Part shown: one piece after another, positions 1 to 8,144 of the stretch
How the letters are laid out: every line of letters starts with the position of its first letter
How positions within the stretch are numbered: position 1 is the stretch's first letter
Assembly: GCF_000308535.1 (NCBI RefSeq)
Contig: NZ_BAFW01000146.1
Span: forward strand, 100,389 to 164,388
Length of the DNA stretch: 64,000 nucleotides
Direction: 5' to 3'
Source: Nocardia cerradoensis NBRC 101014
GTDB lineage: Bacteria; Actinomycetota; Actinomycetes; Mycobacteriales; Mycobacteriaceae
Translations under genes and position numbers: made by a program
Notes under the pieces: model-generated
What the model saw: the letters and a program-made list of their open reading frames with translations, nothing else
Told to the model about the DNA's origin: nothing
The model's database searches: none

Positions 1-562
1 TCTCGGACTGGTCGATGAACGGGTCGTGCGCCCAGACCTCGACGCCGAATCCTTTCGCACGTTCGGCGATGAGCTTCGCGATCGCGCCGAAAGACAGCAG
101 ACCCAGCACCTGACCGCGCAATCTGTGGATGGGCTCTCCGGTCTTCCAGTGCCATTCGCCCCGCCGGGTCGCCCGGTCGTACTGGCAGATCTTGCGCGCG
201 GCCGCGAGCCAGAGCGCGATCGCATGGTCGGCGACCTCGTCGGCGCACCAATCGTTGGGTGCGTTGGTGACCTGAATTCCGTGCCTGGTCGCAGCCTCCA
301 CGTCGACGATGTCGACACCGGTGCCGTAGCGCGCGATCACCCGGCAGCGGGGCAACGCGCCGATGGCACGCGACCCCACCAGCGCGTACTGGGTCAGGAT
401 GCCGTCGGCCTCGAGTCCCGCCTCGATCACCTCGTCCTCGCTCTTGCACTGCGCGGCGAGGAGCCGCAATCCGGCGGCCTCGACGATCGCGCGTTCGATG
501 TCGACATCGCCGAAGTCGTAGTCGGCGATCAGGATCGTGTCGCGTGTATCAGTGTGAGTCAC
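1..562 (-). CDS. D-2-hydroxyacid dehydrogenase (NAD-dependent), truncated by the window edge
   Basis: The N-terminal ~187 residues of a 2-hydroxyacid dehydrogenase of the SerA/PdxB superfamily are present; the C-terminus lies outside the window. Seen: an early strand ILIADYDFGD, the substrate-domain stretch RVIARYGTGVDIVDVEAA and the TNAPN/ADEVADHAIAL helix typical of the family, then RLRGQVLGLLSFGAIAKLIA, which is the start of the NAD-binding domain. The nucleotide loop reads LLSFGAIA where GxGxIG is usual, so the glycine pattern is imperfect. It starts at GTG 562 and overlaps the stop of the upstream dehydratase gene by 14 nt, so it is the last visible gene of the minus-strand sugar operon. 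Inferred role: reduction of a 2-keto acid or oxidation of a 2-hydroxy acid made by the operon. Confidence 0.8.
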   Translation of the reverse strand, partial: MTHTDTRDTILIADYDFGDVDIERAIVEAAGLRLLAAQCKSEDEVIEAGLEADGILTQYALVGSRAIGALPRCRVIARYGTGVDIVDVEAATRHGIQVTNAPNDWCADEVADHAIALWLAAARKICQYDRATRRGEWHWKTGEPIHRLRGQVLGLLSFGAIAKLIAERAKGFGVEVWAHDPFIDQSE

Positions 563-2348
563 GAGGAATCCCCTTGGTATGGACGAGATCCTGGTATGAC
601 ACGGCGAGCTCCAGGCAGCCTCCGCTGTCCAGTTGACCGACCGTGGAACGGTAGATCTCCTGCCATGGTGTCTGGTGCTCGAGCGCCGGTGGTGTGTAGT
701 CGGCCCACCGCGCCGCGATCTCCTCGGCGGTCAGCAGGGCATCGACGCGCGCATTGTCGATGTCGACGCGGATCCGGTCACCGGTGCGCAGAATGGCGAG
801 ATTTCCGCCGGCCGCGGCCTCGGGACTGGCGTTGAGGATGGACGGCGCGTCGGATGTGCCGCTCTGCCGGCCGTCCCCCAGCGTGGGCAGGGCCATGATG
901 CCTTGCTGGATCAGCGTGGCGGGAAGCTCCATGTTCACCACCTCAGCGGAGCCCGGATATCCGATGGGCCCGGTGTAGCGGATGACCAGAATGCAGTCCT
1001 GATCGATGCCCAGCTCGGGGTCGTCGATGCGGGCGTGGTAGTCCTCGGGCCCGTCGAAGACGATGGCACGGTAGTCGAACGCGGGTGGCTTACCGGTGAT
1101 GACCGATGTCTTCATGATCGCGGAGTCGAACAGGTTTCCGCTCATGACCAGCAGTCCGCCGTTTGCGGTGACGGGGTCGTGCACGGGTCGGATGACCGCC
1201 GGGTCGGCGGACGGGACATCCTCGAGGTTTTCCGCCACGGTTCGGCCCGAGACGGTGACGGCATCACCGTGCAGGTATCCCGCTTCCAGCAGCGACCGCA
1301 TGACTGCGGGGACACCACCGGCGCGGTGGAAGTCCTCGCCGAGGAATTCGCCCGCCGGCGCGAGGTTCACCAGCACCGGGATGCCGTGTCCGACGCGCTG
1401 CCAGTCCTGGTTGGACAGTTCCACTCCGACATGGCGTGCGATGGCGTTGATGTGGATGGGCACGTTGGTCGAGGCCGCGATGGCGGAGGCGACCACGATC
1501 GAGTTCTCGAAAGCCCGCGTGGTCATGATCTTGCGGGGAGTCAGGTCCTCGCGGACCATGGACACCGCCCGGAGGCCGGTGGCGTAGGCCATTTGCGCAC
1601 GCTCGTTGTAAGGGGCCGGAATCGACGCGCAACCGGGTAAGGACATGCCCAGCGCCTCGGCCAGGCTGTTCATCGACAGCGCCGTTCCCATGGTGTTGCA
1701 ATGCCCGATGCTGGGCGCGGAGGCGGTCACCCGCGCCATGTATTCGTCGTAGTCGATCTCCCCCCTGGCCAGAAGCCGCTTGGACTGCCAGATCACCAAC
1801 CCCGATCCCGTCCGCATACCCCTGTGATAGCCGTTGAGCATAGGCCCTCCGGACAGGACGATGGCCGGCATATTCACTGTCGCCGCCGCGGTCAGGCAGG
1901 CGGGTGTGGTCTTGTCACAGCCCGTCGTCAGCACCACTCCGTCGAGTGGATATCCATAGAGCACCTCGACCAGTCCGAGATAGGCGAGATTGCGGTCCAG
2001 CGCCGCGGTCGGACGCTTTCCGGTCTCCTGCAACGGATGGACCGGGAACTCGAAGGGAATACCGCCGCCGTCGCGGACCCCATCCTTGATCCGGTCGGCA
2101 AGGGCGAGATGGTGCCGATTACAGGGCACCAGATCATTACCGGTCTGAGCGATCCCGATGATCGGCCGGCCCGACTGAAGTTCGGCCCGGGTGAGCCCGT
2201 AGTTCAGGAACCGCTCGAGATACAGAGCGGTCATCTCGCGGTTTCCCGCGTTGTCCCACCATGCCTGGCTCCGCAGCTCCCCCGCGGCGCGCCCGGCCGA
2301 TGGCGTATGTCGTGCGCCAGTTGGCGACGGCGAGTTCGGCTGGTTCAT
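549..2348 (-). CDS. IlvD/Edd-family dehydratase, probably a sugar-acid dehydratase
   Basis: 599 residues. Members use an Fe-S cluster as Lewis acid to dehydrate 2,3-dihydroxy acids to 2-keto acids. The three cluster cysteines are visible: C76 in VPCNRHH, C144 in TTGCDKTTPAC and C217 in GHCNTMGTA. The N-terminal signature (RSQAWWDN, then MTALYLERFLNYG) matches the branch of aldonate dehydratases (pentonate/hexonate type) better than biosynthetic dihydroxyacid dehydratase, so the symbol ilvD is withheld. It shares ATGA (2345-2348) with the preceding glucose-6-phosphate dehydrogenase homologue, implying translational coupling. The context of GH15 glycosidase, sugar dehydrogenase and hydroxyacid dehydrogenase supports an Entner-Doudoroff-like role on a sugar acid. 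The exact substrate cannot be read from sequence. Confidence 0.88.
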   Translation of the reverse strand: MNQPNSPSPTGARHTPSAGRAAGELRSQAWWDNAGNREMTALYLERFLNYGLTRAELQSGRPIIGIAQTGNDLVPCNRHHLALADRIKDGVRDGGGIPFEFPVHPLQETGKRPTAALDRNLAYLGLVEVLYGYPLDGVVLTTGCDKTTPACLTAAATVNMPAIVLSGGPMLNGYHRGMRTGSGLVIWQSKRLLARGEIDYDEYMARVTASAPSIGHCNTMGTALSMNSLAEALGMSLPGCASIPAPYNERAQMAYATGLRAVSMVREDLTPRKIMTTRAFENSIVVASAIAASTNVPIHINAIARHVGVELSNQDWQRVGHGIPVLVNLAPAGEFLGEDFHRAGGVPAVMRSLLEAGYLHGDAVTVSGRTVAENLEDVPSADPAVIRPVHDPVTANGGLLVMSGNLFDSAIMKTSVITGKPPAFDYRAIVFDGPEDYHARIDDPELGIDQDCILVIRYTGPIGYPGSAEVVNMELPATLIQQGIMALPTLGDGRQSGTSDAPSILNASPEAAAGGNLAILRTGDRIRVDIDNARVDALLTAEEIAARWADYTPPALEHQTPWQEIYRSTVGQLDSGGCLELAVSYQDLVHTKGIPRDSH

Positions 2349-3736
2349 TGTCGGCGGTCTTTCCGGGTCGGGGTATGCGAGGTGCCGGGGCCCGCTGACC
2401 CCGCGGGATAGTCCTCGAGCGGGACCAGGTCACGCGACCAGGCCGAGATGATCGGGGTGACCACTCGCCACGACTCCTCCGCCTCGTCACCGCGGATGGA
2501 CAGGGCCGGGTTGCCGAGCAACACGTCCAGCAGGAGCCGTCCGTAGGCGGGCAGGTCGGGCGGCGGGATCGCCGCATTCATGCTGAGCGGGACCAGAGTG
2601 CCCGCGGCGGCGCCGATGGCGGTGAGGGCGAGCGTGAGGTTTTCCGGCTCGAGGCCGAACCGGAGAACGTTCGGCGCTGCAGTCCCGTGATGGCCGAAAG
2701 GCATATGCGGGACCGGCCGGAAATGGATGGCGACTTCCTTGCGGTCGGCGGCGAGGGCTTTGCCGGTGCGCAGCACGAAATCGGTTCCGGCCCATCGCCA
2801 GTTGCCGATCGCCAGCCGGACTTCGGTGAAGGTTTCGGTCCGTCGTTGCGGGTCCACACCCGGCTCGTCGGTGTAGGAAGGGACGTGCCGGTCGCCGATC
2901 ACGCCGGCGGTGTACCGGGCTCGACGGGTGCGGCGCGGGATATCGTCGTCGGTCAGGGTGCGGATCGACCGCAGTACGTCGACCTTGCGGTCACGCAGAT
3001 CCCGTTCGGACAGGGTGATCGGCGGTTCCATGGCCACCAGGCAGAGCAGTTGGAGCAGATGGTTCTGCACCATGTCCTCGAGCGCCCCCACCTGGTCGTA
3101 GTACCCGGCCCGGTCCTCGAGGGTGAGAGTTTCCTCCCAGACGATCTCGACCTCGGCGATATGCGCGCTGTTCCACAGCGATTCGAGCACCCGGTTGGCC
3201 AATCGGCTACCGAGCAGGTTCTGCACGGTGGTCATCGCGAGGAAATGGTCCACCCGGAAGACGGCCTGTTCCGGAACCAGATCTGCCAGCAACGTGTTGA
3301 GTTCCTGCGCGCTCGTGAGATCCTCCCCGAACGGCTTTTCGAATACGAGCCGGCTACCGGAAGGAAGACGCGCGGCGTCCAGGGTCCGGATCGCGGTGGA
3401 GAACAACGCCGGTGGCAACGCCAGGTAGACGGCCACCGCTCCCGCACCGCCGATCGCCTCCGCCACCTGCGCCGGATCACCGATATCGGCCTGCCGGTAT
3501 CGCGCAGCGTCGAGAATCGCCCGCCGGGTGTCGGCCGAGGCGGCCGGGGCGTACCGATCGAGCTGTGCCGCAGCCCATTCCCGGAACTGTTCGTCATCGC
3601 GGCCCTTGCGGTCGGCGCAGACGACCTCGAAACCTGGTTCGAGGCGGCCGGTTTCGTGGAGTGCGGCCAACCCCGGCAGCAGATAGCGTCCGGCCAGGTC
3701 GCCTGTGCCGCCGAAAATGACGAGTCGTCGGATCAT
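2345..3736 (-). CDS. glucose-6-phosphate dehydrogenase family protein with altered phosphate-binding motif
   Basis: 463 residues, the usual length for G6PD is about 490-515. Seen: Rossmann loop FGGTGDLAG (8-16), EKPFG (133-137), catalytic D163-H164 in RVDHF, second catalytic H226 in MVQNHLLQ, and LRTGKAL near the C-terminal sheet. In classical G6PD the motif is RIDHYLGK, where the Tyr and Lys contact the substrate phosphate; here they are F165 and M168. The protein may thus oxidise an unphosphorylated sugar or another sugar phosphate. The start is ATG 3736, which overlaps the GH15 stop as ATGA; its own stop overlaps the dehydratase start in the same way. Family assignment is firm, substrate is not. 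Confidence 0.88.
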   Translation of the reverse strand: MIRRLVIFGGTGDLAGRYLLPGLAALHETGRLEPGFEVVCADRKGRDDEQFREWAAAQLDRYAPAASADTRRAILDAARYRQADIGDPAQVAEAIGGAGAVAVYLALPPALFSTAIRTLDAARLPSGSRLVFEKPFGEDLTSAQELNTLLADLVPEQAVFRVDHFLAMTTVQNLLGSRLANRVLESLWNSAHIAEVEIVWEETLTLEDRAGYYDQVGALEDMVQNHLLQLLCLVAMEPPITLSERDLRDRKVDVLRSIRTLTDDDIPRRTRRARYTAGVIGDRHVPSYTDEPGVDPQRRTETFTEVRLAIGNWRWAGTDFVLRTGKALAADRKEVAIHFRPVPHMPFGHHGTAAPNVLRFGLEPENLTLALTAIGAAAGTLVPLSMNAAIPPPDLPAYGRLLLDVLLGNPALSIRGDEAEESWRVVTPIISAWSRDLVPLEDYPAGSAGPGTSHTPTRKDRRQ

Positions 3737-5559
3737 CGTGTGGCCTCCTCTGCGCGTGCGAGGTTCACGCCACTGGCGATGACGCCGATGTGGCTGAACG
3801 CCTGCGGGAAATTGCCCGTGAACGCACCGGTGGACGGGTCGATCTGTTCGGAGAACAGCCCGAGGGTGCTGGCACGGGCGCAGAGGGATTCGTAACGCTG
3901 CGCGGCCTCCTCGATACGACCCTGCATGGTCAGGTTGTCGATCAGCCAGAAGCTGCACAGGACGAACGCGCCTTCGTCACCGGGCAGGCCGTCGGGCGAT
4001 TCGTCATGCAGATACCGGTAGAGCAGCCCACCTCCGGCGTCCAGGCGGTCGGCGATCGCCGCGGTCGTCGCCACCATGCGCGGATGATCGGCCGGAACGA
4101 CATGTCGCAGCGGCAGCGCCAGCAGACTGGCATCGAGTGCGGAACCTCCGTCGAGATGGGCACTCAACGTCTGGGCCCGTTCGTTCCAGGCGCTTTCCAG
4201 GATGGACTCGCGGATGTGCGCAGCGGTGGAGCGCCAGGTACCGACGGGGCCGGGTAGCCGGAAACGCTCGCCGATCGACGCGGCCCGGTCGAGCGCGACC
4301 TGGCACAGTCCCGCGCTGTAGGTGAACGCACGCCCCTCACTGCGAACCTCCCAGATCCCTTGATCGGGTTGCGCCCACGCGCGGCCGGCCATATCCGCCA
4401 AACCGGCCAGACCGGCCCACAGCACAGGCTGCAGATCGCCGCCGGCCCGCAGCCATTGGTCGGCGCAATCGAGAATCTCGCCATACAGGTCGTGCTGACG
4501 CTGATCGGCGGCCCCGTTGCCCCACCGGACGGGCGCCGAACGCCGGTAGCCCTCGAGCCCGGCGTCCACTATCTCGTCGGGAACCGGATCCCCGTCCAGG
4601 TCGTACATGATCCGCGGCCGCTCGCCACGTTCGACCGCGTCGAGGACCCAGCCGAGGAACGCATCCGCCTCACCGCGAAAGCCGATGCGGCGCAACGCGA
4701 AAACAGCGTAGGCGGCGTCGCGGATCCAGACATACCGGTAGTCCCAGTTGCGAACACCGCCGATCGGCGCCGGCAGCGAGGAGGTCGGTGCGGCGATCAC
4801 CGACCCGCTCGCCCAGTGATCGCACATCTTGAGCGTGATCGCCGCCCGCCGGACGAGGTTCTGCTGCGGGCCCGCGTAGTCACAGCCGTCCAGCCACGAC
4901 CGCCAGGCATTCGCCGTGTCCCGCAGCATCGCGCCCGCATCGAACCGATGGTGCCGATGAAATCGACCCCACGACAACGCCAGGTCCACATGCTCGCCCT
5001 GCGCCAAGTCGAAGACGGTCTGTAAACCCGACATCGGGCGGGTGCTGCGCAGATGCATCCGTAACCGCGGCTGCGACGCCGAGCGGATCTCGATTCCGCT
5101 CAGCAGCGGCCGCACCTCGGCCCCGCCTCTCGGCGACACCTCGACGGCCAACCGGACCCGGCCTTCGATGACGAGGGCGCTGCGAACGAGTTCCGCTCTG
5201 TCGGCGGCGGCGTCTTCGCCGAGGTCGGCACCCGAACGCAGAGCCATCGCATCGGTGACCCGCACGACTCCGGTGGCGCACCGCAGCTCGGTTTCCAGTA
5301 CCCCTGTGTCCGGCCGATAGCGTTGCCGGCCCTCGCGCAGATCCGCCGGTGCGATGGTGAACGATCCGCCCCGAGCATGATCGAGAAGCCCGCAGAACAG
5401 AGGTGCGGCGTCGAACCGTGGAATGCACAACCAGGGAATCGAGCCGTCGACACCGACCAGAGCGGCCGTCGCGCCGTCTCCGATCAGGCCGTAATCCTCC
5501 AGAGACAGGTAGCCATCGACCCGGTGTATCGGGCGAAACGGTGGATCGGGATCGTGCAT
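3733..5559 (-). CDS. glycoside hydrolase family 15 protein (glucoamylase/trehalase-like)
   Basis: 608 residues from ATG 5559, chosen because GGAGGAGG lies just upstream; an in-frame start seven codons earlier is weaker. The N-terminal beta-sandwich part contains IEDYGLIGD-like LEDYGLIGDGATAALVGVDGSI; the (alpha/alpha)6 domain shows NWDYRYVWIRDAAY, the GYRRSAPVRWGN/AADQRQHDLYGE catalytic region, and near the C-terminus LFSEQIDPSTG followed by GNFPQAFSHIG, a hallmark of bacterial GH15. Actinobacterial members hydrolyse alpha-glucosides including trehalose. There is no signal peptide, so it acts in the cytoplasm. It is the first gene of the minus-strand operon and its stop overlaps the start of the sugar dehydrogenase gene, suggesting it feeds glucose into that enzyme. 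Confidence 0.9.
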   Translation of the reverse strand: MHDPDPPFRPIHRVDGYLSLEDYGLIGDGATAALVGVDGSIPWLCIPRFDAAPLFCGLLDHARGGSFTIAPADLREGRQRYRPDTGVLETELRCATGVVRVTDAMALRSGADLGEDAAADRAELVRSALVIEGRVRLAVEVSPRGGAEVRPLLSGIEIRSASQPRLRMHLRSTRPMSGLQTVFDLAQGEHVDLALSWGRFHRHHRFDAGAMLRDTANAWRSWLDGCDYAGPQQNLVRRAAITLKMCDHWASGSVIAAPTSSLPAPIGGVRNWDYRYVWIRDAAYAVFALRRIGFRGEADAFLGWVLDAVERGERPRIMYDLDGDPVPDEIVDAGLEGYRRSAPVRWGNGAADQRQHDLYGEILDCADQWLRAGGDLQPVLWAGLAGLADMAGRAWAQPDQGIWEVRSEGRAFTYSAGLCQVALDRAASIGERFRLPGPVGTWRSTAAHIRESILESAWNERAQTLSAHLDGGSALDASLLALPLRHVVPADHPRMVATTAAIADRLDAGGGLLYRYLHDESPDGLPGDEGAFVLCSFWLIDNLTMQGRIEEAAQRYESLCARASTLGLFSEQIDPSTGAFTGNFPQAFSHIGVIASGVNLARAEEATR

Positions 5560-5805
5560 CACACCTCCTCCACGGCACACGCAGCTCGTCGTGATCGGAT
5601 CACGGGTACAGCGGGTGATTCCCCCGGCAACCTCACAGACATGGCACTGATCGGGCCGGTGTCAGCCAGTTTCAAGAATTGCGGCTAGAGCTATGATGGT
5701 ACAGCTAATTTTCCGCATCGGTGCTGGTGCGGCAATGGCGATCGGCTGGTAAGCCAGGAATCGGGCCCCGCTGATTCTCCATCCGACGGAAGGAGAGCCG
5801 GAAAG

Positions 5806-6825
5806 ATGACAACCATGCGGTCTGTCGTCGCCGACACGATAGGCGAACCATCCGCGGTGTTGAATTTGCGGGTGCGCCCGCTTCCGGAGCCCGGTCCCGG
5901 CGAGGTCCGGATCCGGGTGATGGCCGCGCCGGTCCATGCCAGCGATCTGCACACCATCCGCGGCCGATATGGATTCACGCCGGAGTTTCCGGCGGTGCCC
6001 GGTATCGAATCGGTGGGGGTGATCGACGAACTCGGAAGCGGCACAACCGGTCTGCGCGTGGGGCAACGCGTCGTCACGATCGGAGTCACGGGCACCTGGC
6101 AGGAGTTCGTCGTCGCCGAAGCCGCTCGGGTACTGCCCGTGCCCGCCGGCATGAGCGATTCGACGGCGGCCCAGATCCTCACCAATCCGCTCACCGCCGT
6201 GGTCTTGACCGGTGATGAGCTCGACGTTCGATCGGGTGAATGGCTCCTGCAGACCGCTGCCGGTTCCACCGTGGGCCAGTTGGTCATCCAACTCGGAGCC
6301 CACATCGGTTTCAAGACCCTCAACGTCGTGCGCCGCCGATCGGCCGTCGACGAGATCCTCGCGCTGGGCGGCACCGCGGCGATCTGCACCGAGGACGAAG
6401 ACCTGCGCGAACGGGTCGCGGACATCACCGGCCACACCGGCGTGTCCAAGGCGATCGACTGTGTCGCCGGCCAGGTGGGCGCCGAGGTTTCGCGGGCGCT
6501 CGCCCCGCATGGTGAGCTCGTCGTCTACGGTGCGCTGTCCACGCACCGCCACACCGAGCCCGGCAAACTCGCTATCCCGATCTTCGCGCGCTCACTGATC
6601 TACGAAACCAAGACGGTCCGCGGGTTCTGGCTGTTTCGCCGGCTCACCGAGACTCCGAGGGATCGGATGGCCGCGGCGATCGACCGGACGCTTCAGCTCG
6701 CCGACCGTGGTGTGCTGCGCGTGCCCGAGGGCCGGCCGATCTCCCTCGAGAAGTTCAGCGAAGCCGTCTACCTGGCAGAAGCTCCCGAACACGGCGGCAA
6801 ACCGCTGCTGATATTCGACCGGTAG
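5806..6825 (+). CDS. zinc-independent MDR-family oxidoreductase (quinone/enoyl reductase type)
   Basis: 339 residues, medium-chain dehydrogenase/reductase superfamily. The GroES-like domain runs from about residue 25 to 125 (PLPEPGPGEVRIRV, PAVPGIESVG) and the Rossmann domain follows with AAGSTVGQLVIQLG. The catalytic zinc Cys/His pattern of alcohol dehydrogenases is absent, which places it with quinone oxidoreductases and mitochondrial-type 2-enoyl reductases (NADPH-dependent double-bond reduction). Start ATG 5806 is preceded by GGAAGGAGAG. It is transcribed divergently from the GH15 operon and is followed by an SDR gene 107 nt downstream on the same strand. Substrate unknown. Confidence 0.85.
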   Translation: MTTMRSVVADTIGEPSAVLNLRVRPLPEPGPGEVRIRVMAAPVHASDLHTIRGRYGFTPEFPAVPGIESVGVIDELGSGTTGLRVGQRVVTIGVTGTWQEFVVAEAARVLPVPAGMSDSTAAQILTNPLTAVVLTGDELDVRSGEWLLQTAAGSTVGQLVIQLGAHIGFKTLNVVRRRSAVDEILALGGTAAICTEDEDLRERVADITGHTGVSKAIDCVAGQVGAEVSRALAPHGELVVYGALSTHRHTEPGKLAIPIFARSLIYETKTVRGFWLFRRLTETPRDRMAAAIDRTLQLADRGVLRVPEGRPISLEKFSEAVYLAEAPEHGGKPLLIFDR

Positions 6826-6932
6826 GAGGCAGATTCACCCTGACCTGCACGCAGGTGGACAGGCTGACCGCCCGATCGCGTGGTCGGCGGCCGTACTGGA
6901 TTCGGTTCTCACTCCATCGAGGGAGAGTGATC

Positions 6933-7718
6933 ATGGACCTGCATCTCGACGGAAAGATCGCGGTTGTCACCGGCGCCGGCAGAGGCATCGGGCTCGCGAT
7001 CACCGAGCATCTCACCGACGCCGGTGCGCACGTGGTTGCGGGTGCACGCACCATGAGCGATCGCATCGCCGACCTTCACTCCGAAGGGAGCGTGACGTTC
7101 GTTCCGGGAGACCTCGCAGGCACCGACGCCCCTGCGGAGCTGGTCGCGGCCGCCTCCCGATTGGGAGGAACCGACATCCTGATCAACAACGCCGGTGCGG
7201 TCACGGCGAGACCCGGTGGATTCACGACCGTCACAGACGAAGACTGGCAATCCTCCTGGACCCTGGGAATGATGGCGGCCGTCCGCACCACCCGCGCGGC
7301 GATCCCCGAAATGCTCCGCCGGGGTGGTGGCGCGATCGTCACGATCGGGTCCGTCAACGCCTTCTTCCCCGACCCCGGCGTGGTCGACTACTGCGCGGTC
7401 AAGGCAGCTCTGACCAACCTCACCAAGGCACTGTCGAAGGAATTCGGCCCGCAAGGCATCCGCGCGAATTCGATCAGTCCCGGCCCGGTACTCACCGACC
7501 TGTGGCTCGGCAACGGAGGAATCGCCGAGACTGTCGCCCAAGCCAGCGGCAGCAACGCCCGGGAAGTCGCCGACCGAGCAGTAGCCGGCACACCGAGCGG
7601 ACGATTCACCACCCCAGACGAGGTCGCAGACCTCGCACTGTTCCTGGCCTCGGACCGGGCCGCCAACATCACCGGCACCGACATGACGATCGACGGTGGA
7701 TTCATCACCACCTTGTGA
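6933..7718 (+). CDS. SDR-family oxidoreductase
   Basis: 261 residues, classical short-chain dehydrogenase. Seen: cofactor motif TGAGRGIG (about 14-21), NNAG (about 86-89), an active-site Tyr in VDYCAVK, and C-terminal SGRFTTPDEVADLALFLASDRAANITGTDMTIDGG reading typical of FabG-like SDRs. The start is ATG 6933, preceded by GGGAGAG; an upstream in-frame start exists but would add an atypical leader. It probably forms a unit with the MDR oxidoreductase upstream. An NAD(P)-dependent ketone/alcohol interconversion is the expected reaction; the substrate is unknown. Confidence 0.88.
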   Translation: MDLHLDGKIAVVTGAGRGIGLAITEHLTDAGAHVVAGARTMSDRIADLHSEGSVTFVPGDLAGTDAPAELVAAASRLGGTDILINNAGAVTARPGGFTTVTDEDWQSSWTLGMMAAVRTTRAAIPEMLRRGGGAIVTIGSVNAFFPDPGVVDYCAVKAALTNLTKALSKEFGPQGIRANSISPGPVLTDLWLGNGGIAETVAQASGSNAREVADRAVAGTPSGRFTTPDEVADLALFLASDRAANITGTDMTIDGGFITTL

Positions 7719-8144
7719 GTGTTGCCGACTCCACATTCATCACTGCGACATATCATCCGGACGGCGGAACGGTTTCACCACGCAGGAACTGCGCACTTCC
7801 CTGCAGATGATCCGAACGCACCGAAGTAGCGAAGCAGACCGGCCCGTCTCGCCGCGACCTGATTTCGTGTATGCCGCGCAGCGACATCCCTGGACCGCAA
7901 CACGTCAACCAGAAACCGGCCAGTGTCGAGCCGCAGGATTGGCGACCAGCCGTCGCGGCGGATTCGTGACCGCAGGAGTGTCGAGAAATCGGTGGTCAGG
8001 GGGTCACACAGGCTTCGCCTATGTGCCGAGATCAGCAGTCATCGCCGGGAACGGTTCATCCGTGGTGGGTGATGCTCTGCCGTCGTTTCCCACGGTCTTG
8101 TGGTGGAGACACACACCGATGCGGTTGAAGGGGCAGGAGCGCTG
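7719..8144. other. intergenic region, no gene seen
   Basis: 426 nt between the SDR and the DUF1254 gene. Open frames here are short and lack family features. I see no tRNA, strong hairpin or clear repeat. It presumably holds the promoter of the DUF1254 gene. Confidence 0.5.

Noticed and set aside
549..2348. Biosynthetic ilvD (branched-chain amino acids)
   Set aside because: The N-terminal signature and the sugar-enzyme neighbours fit aldonate dehydratases better.
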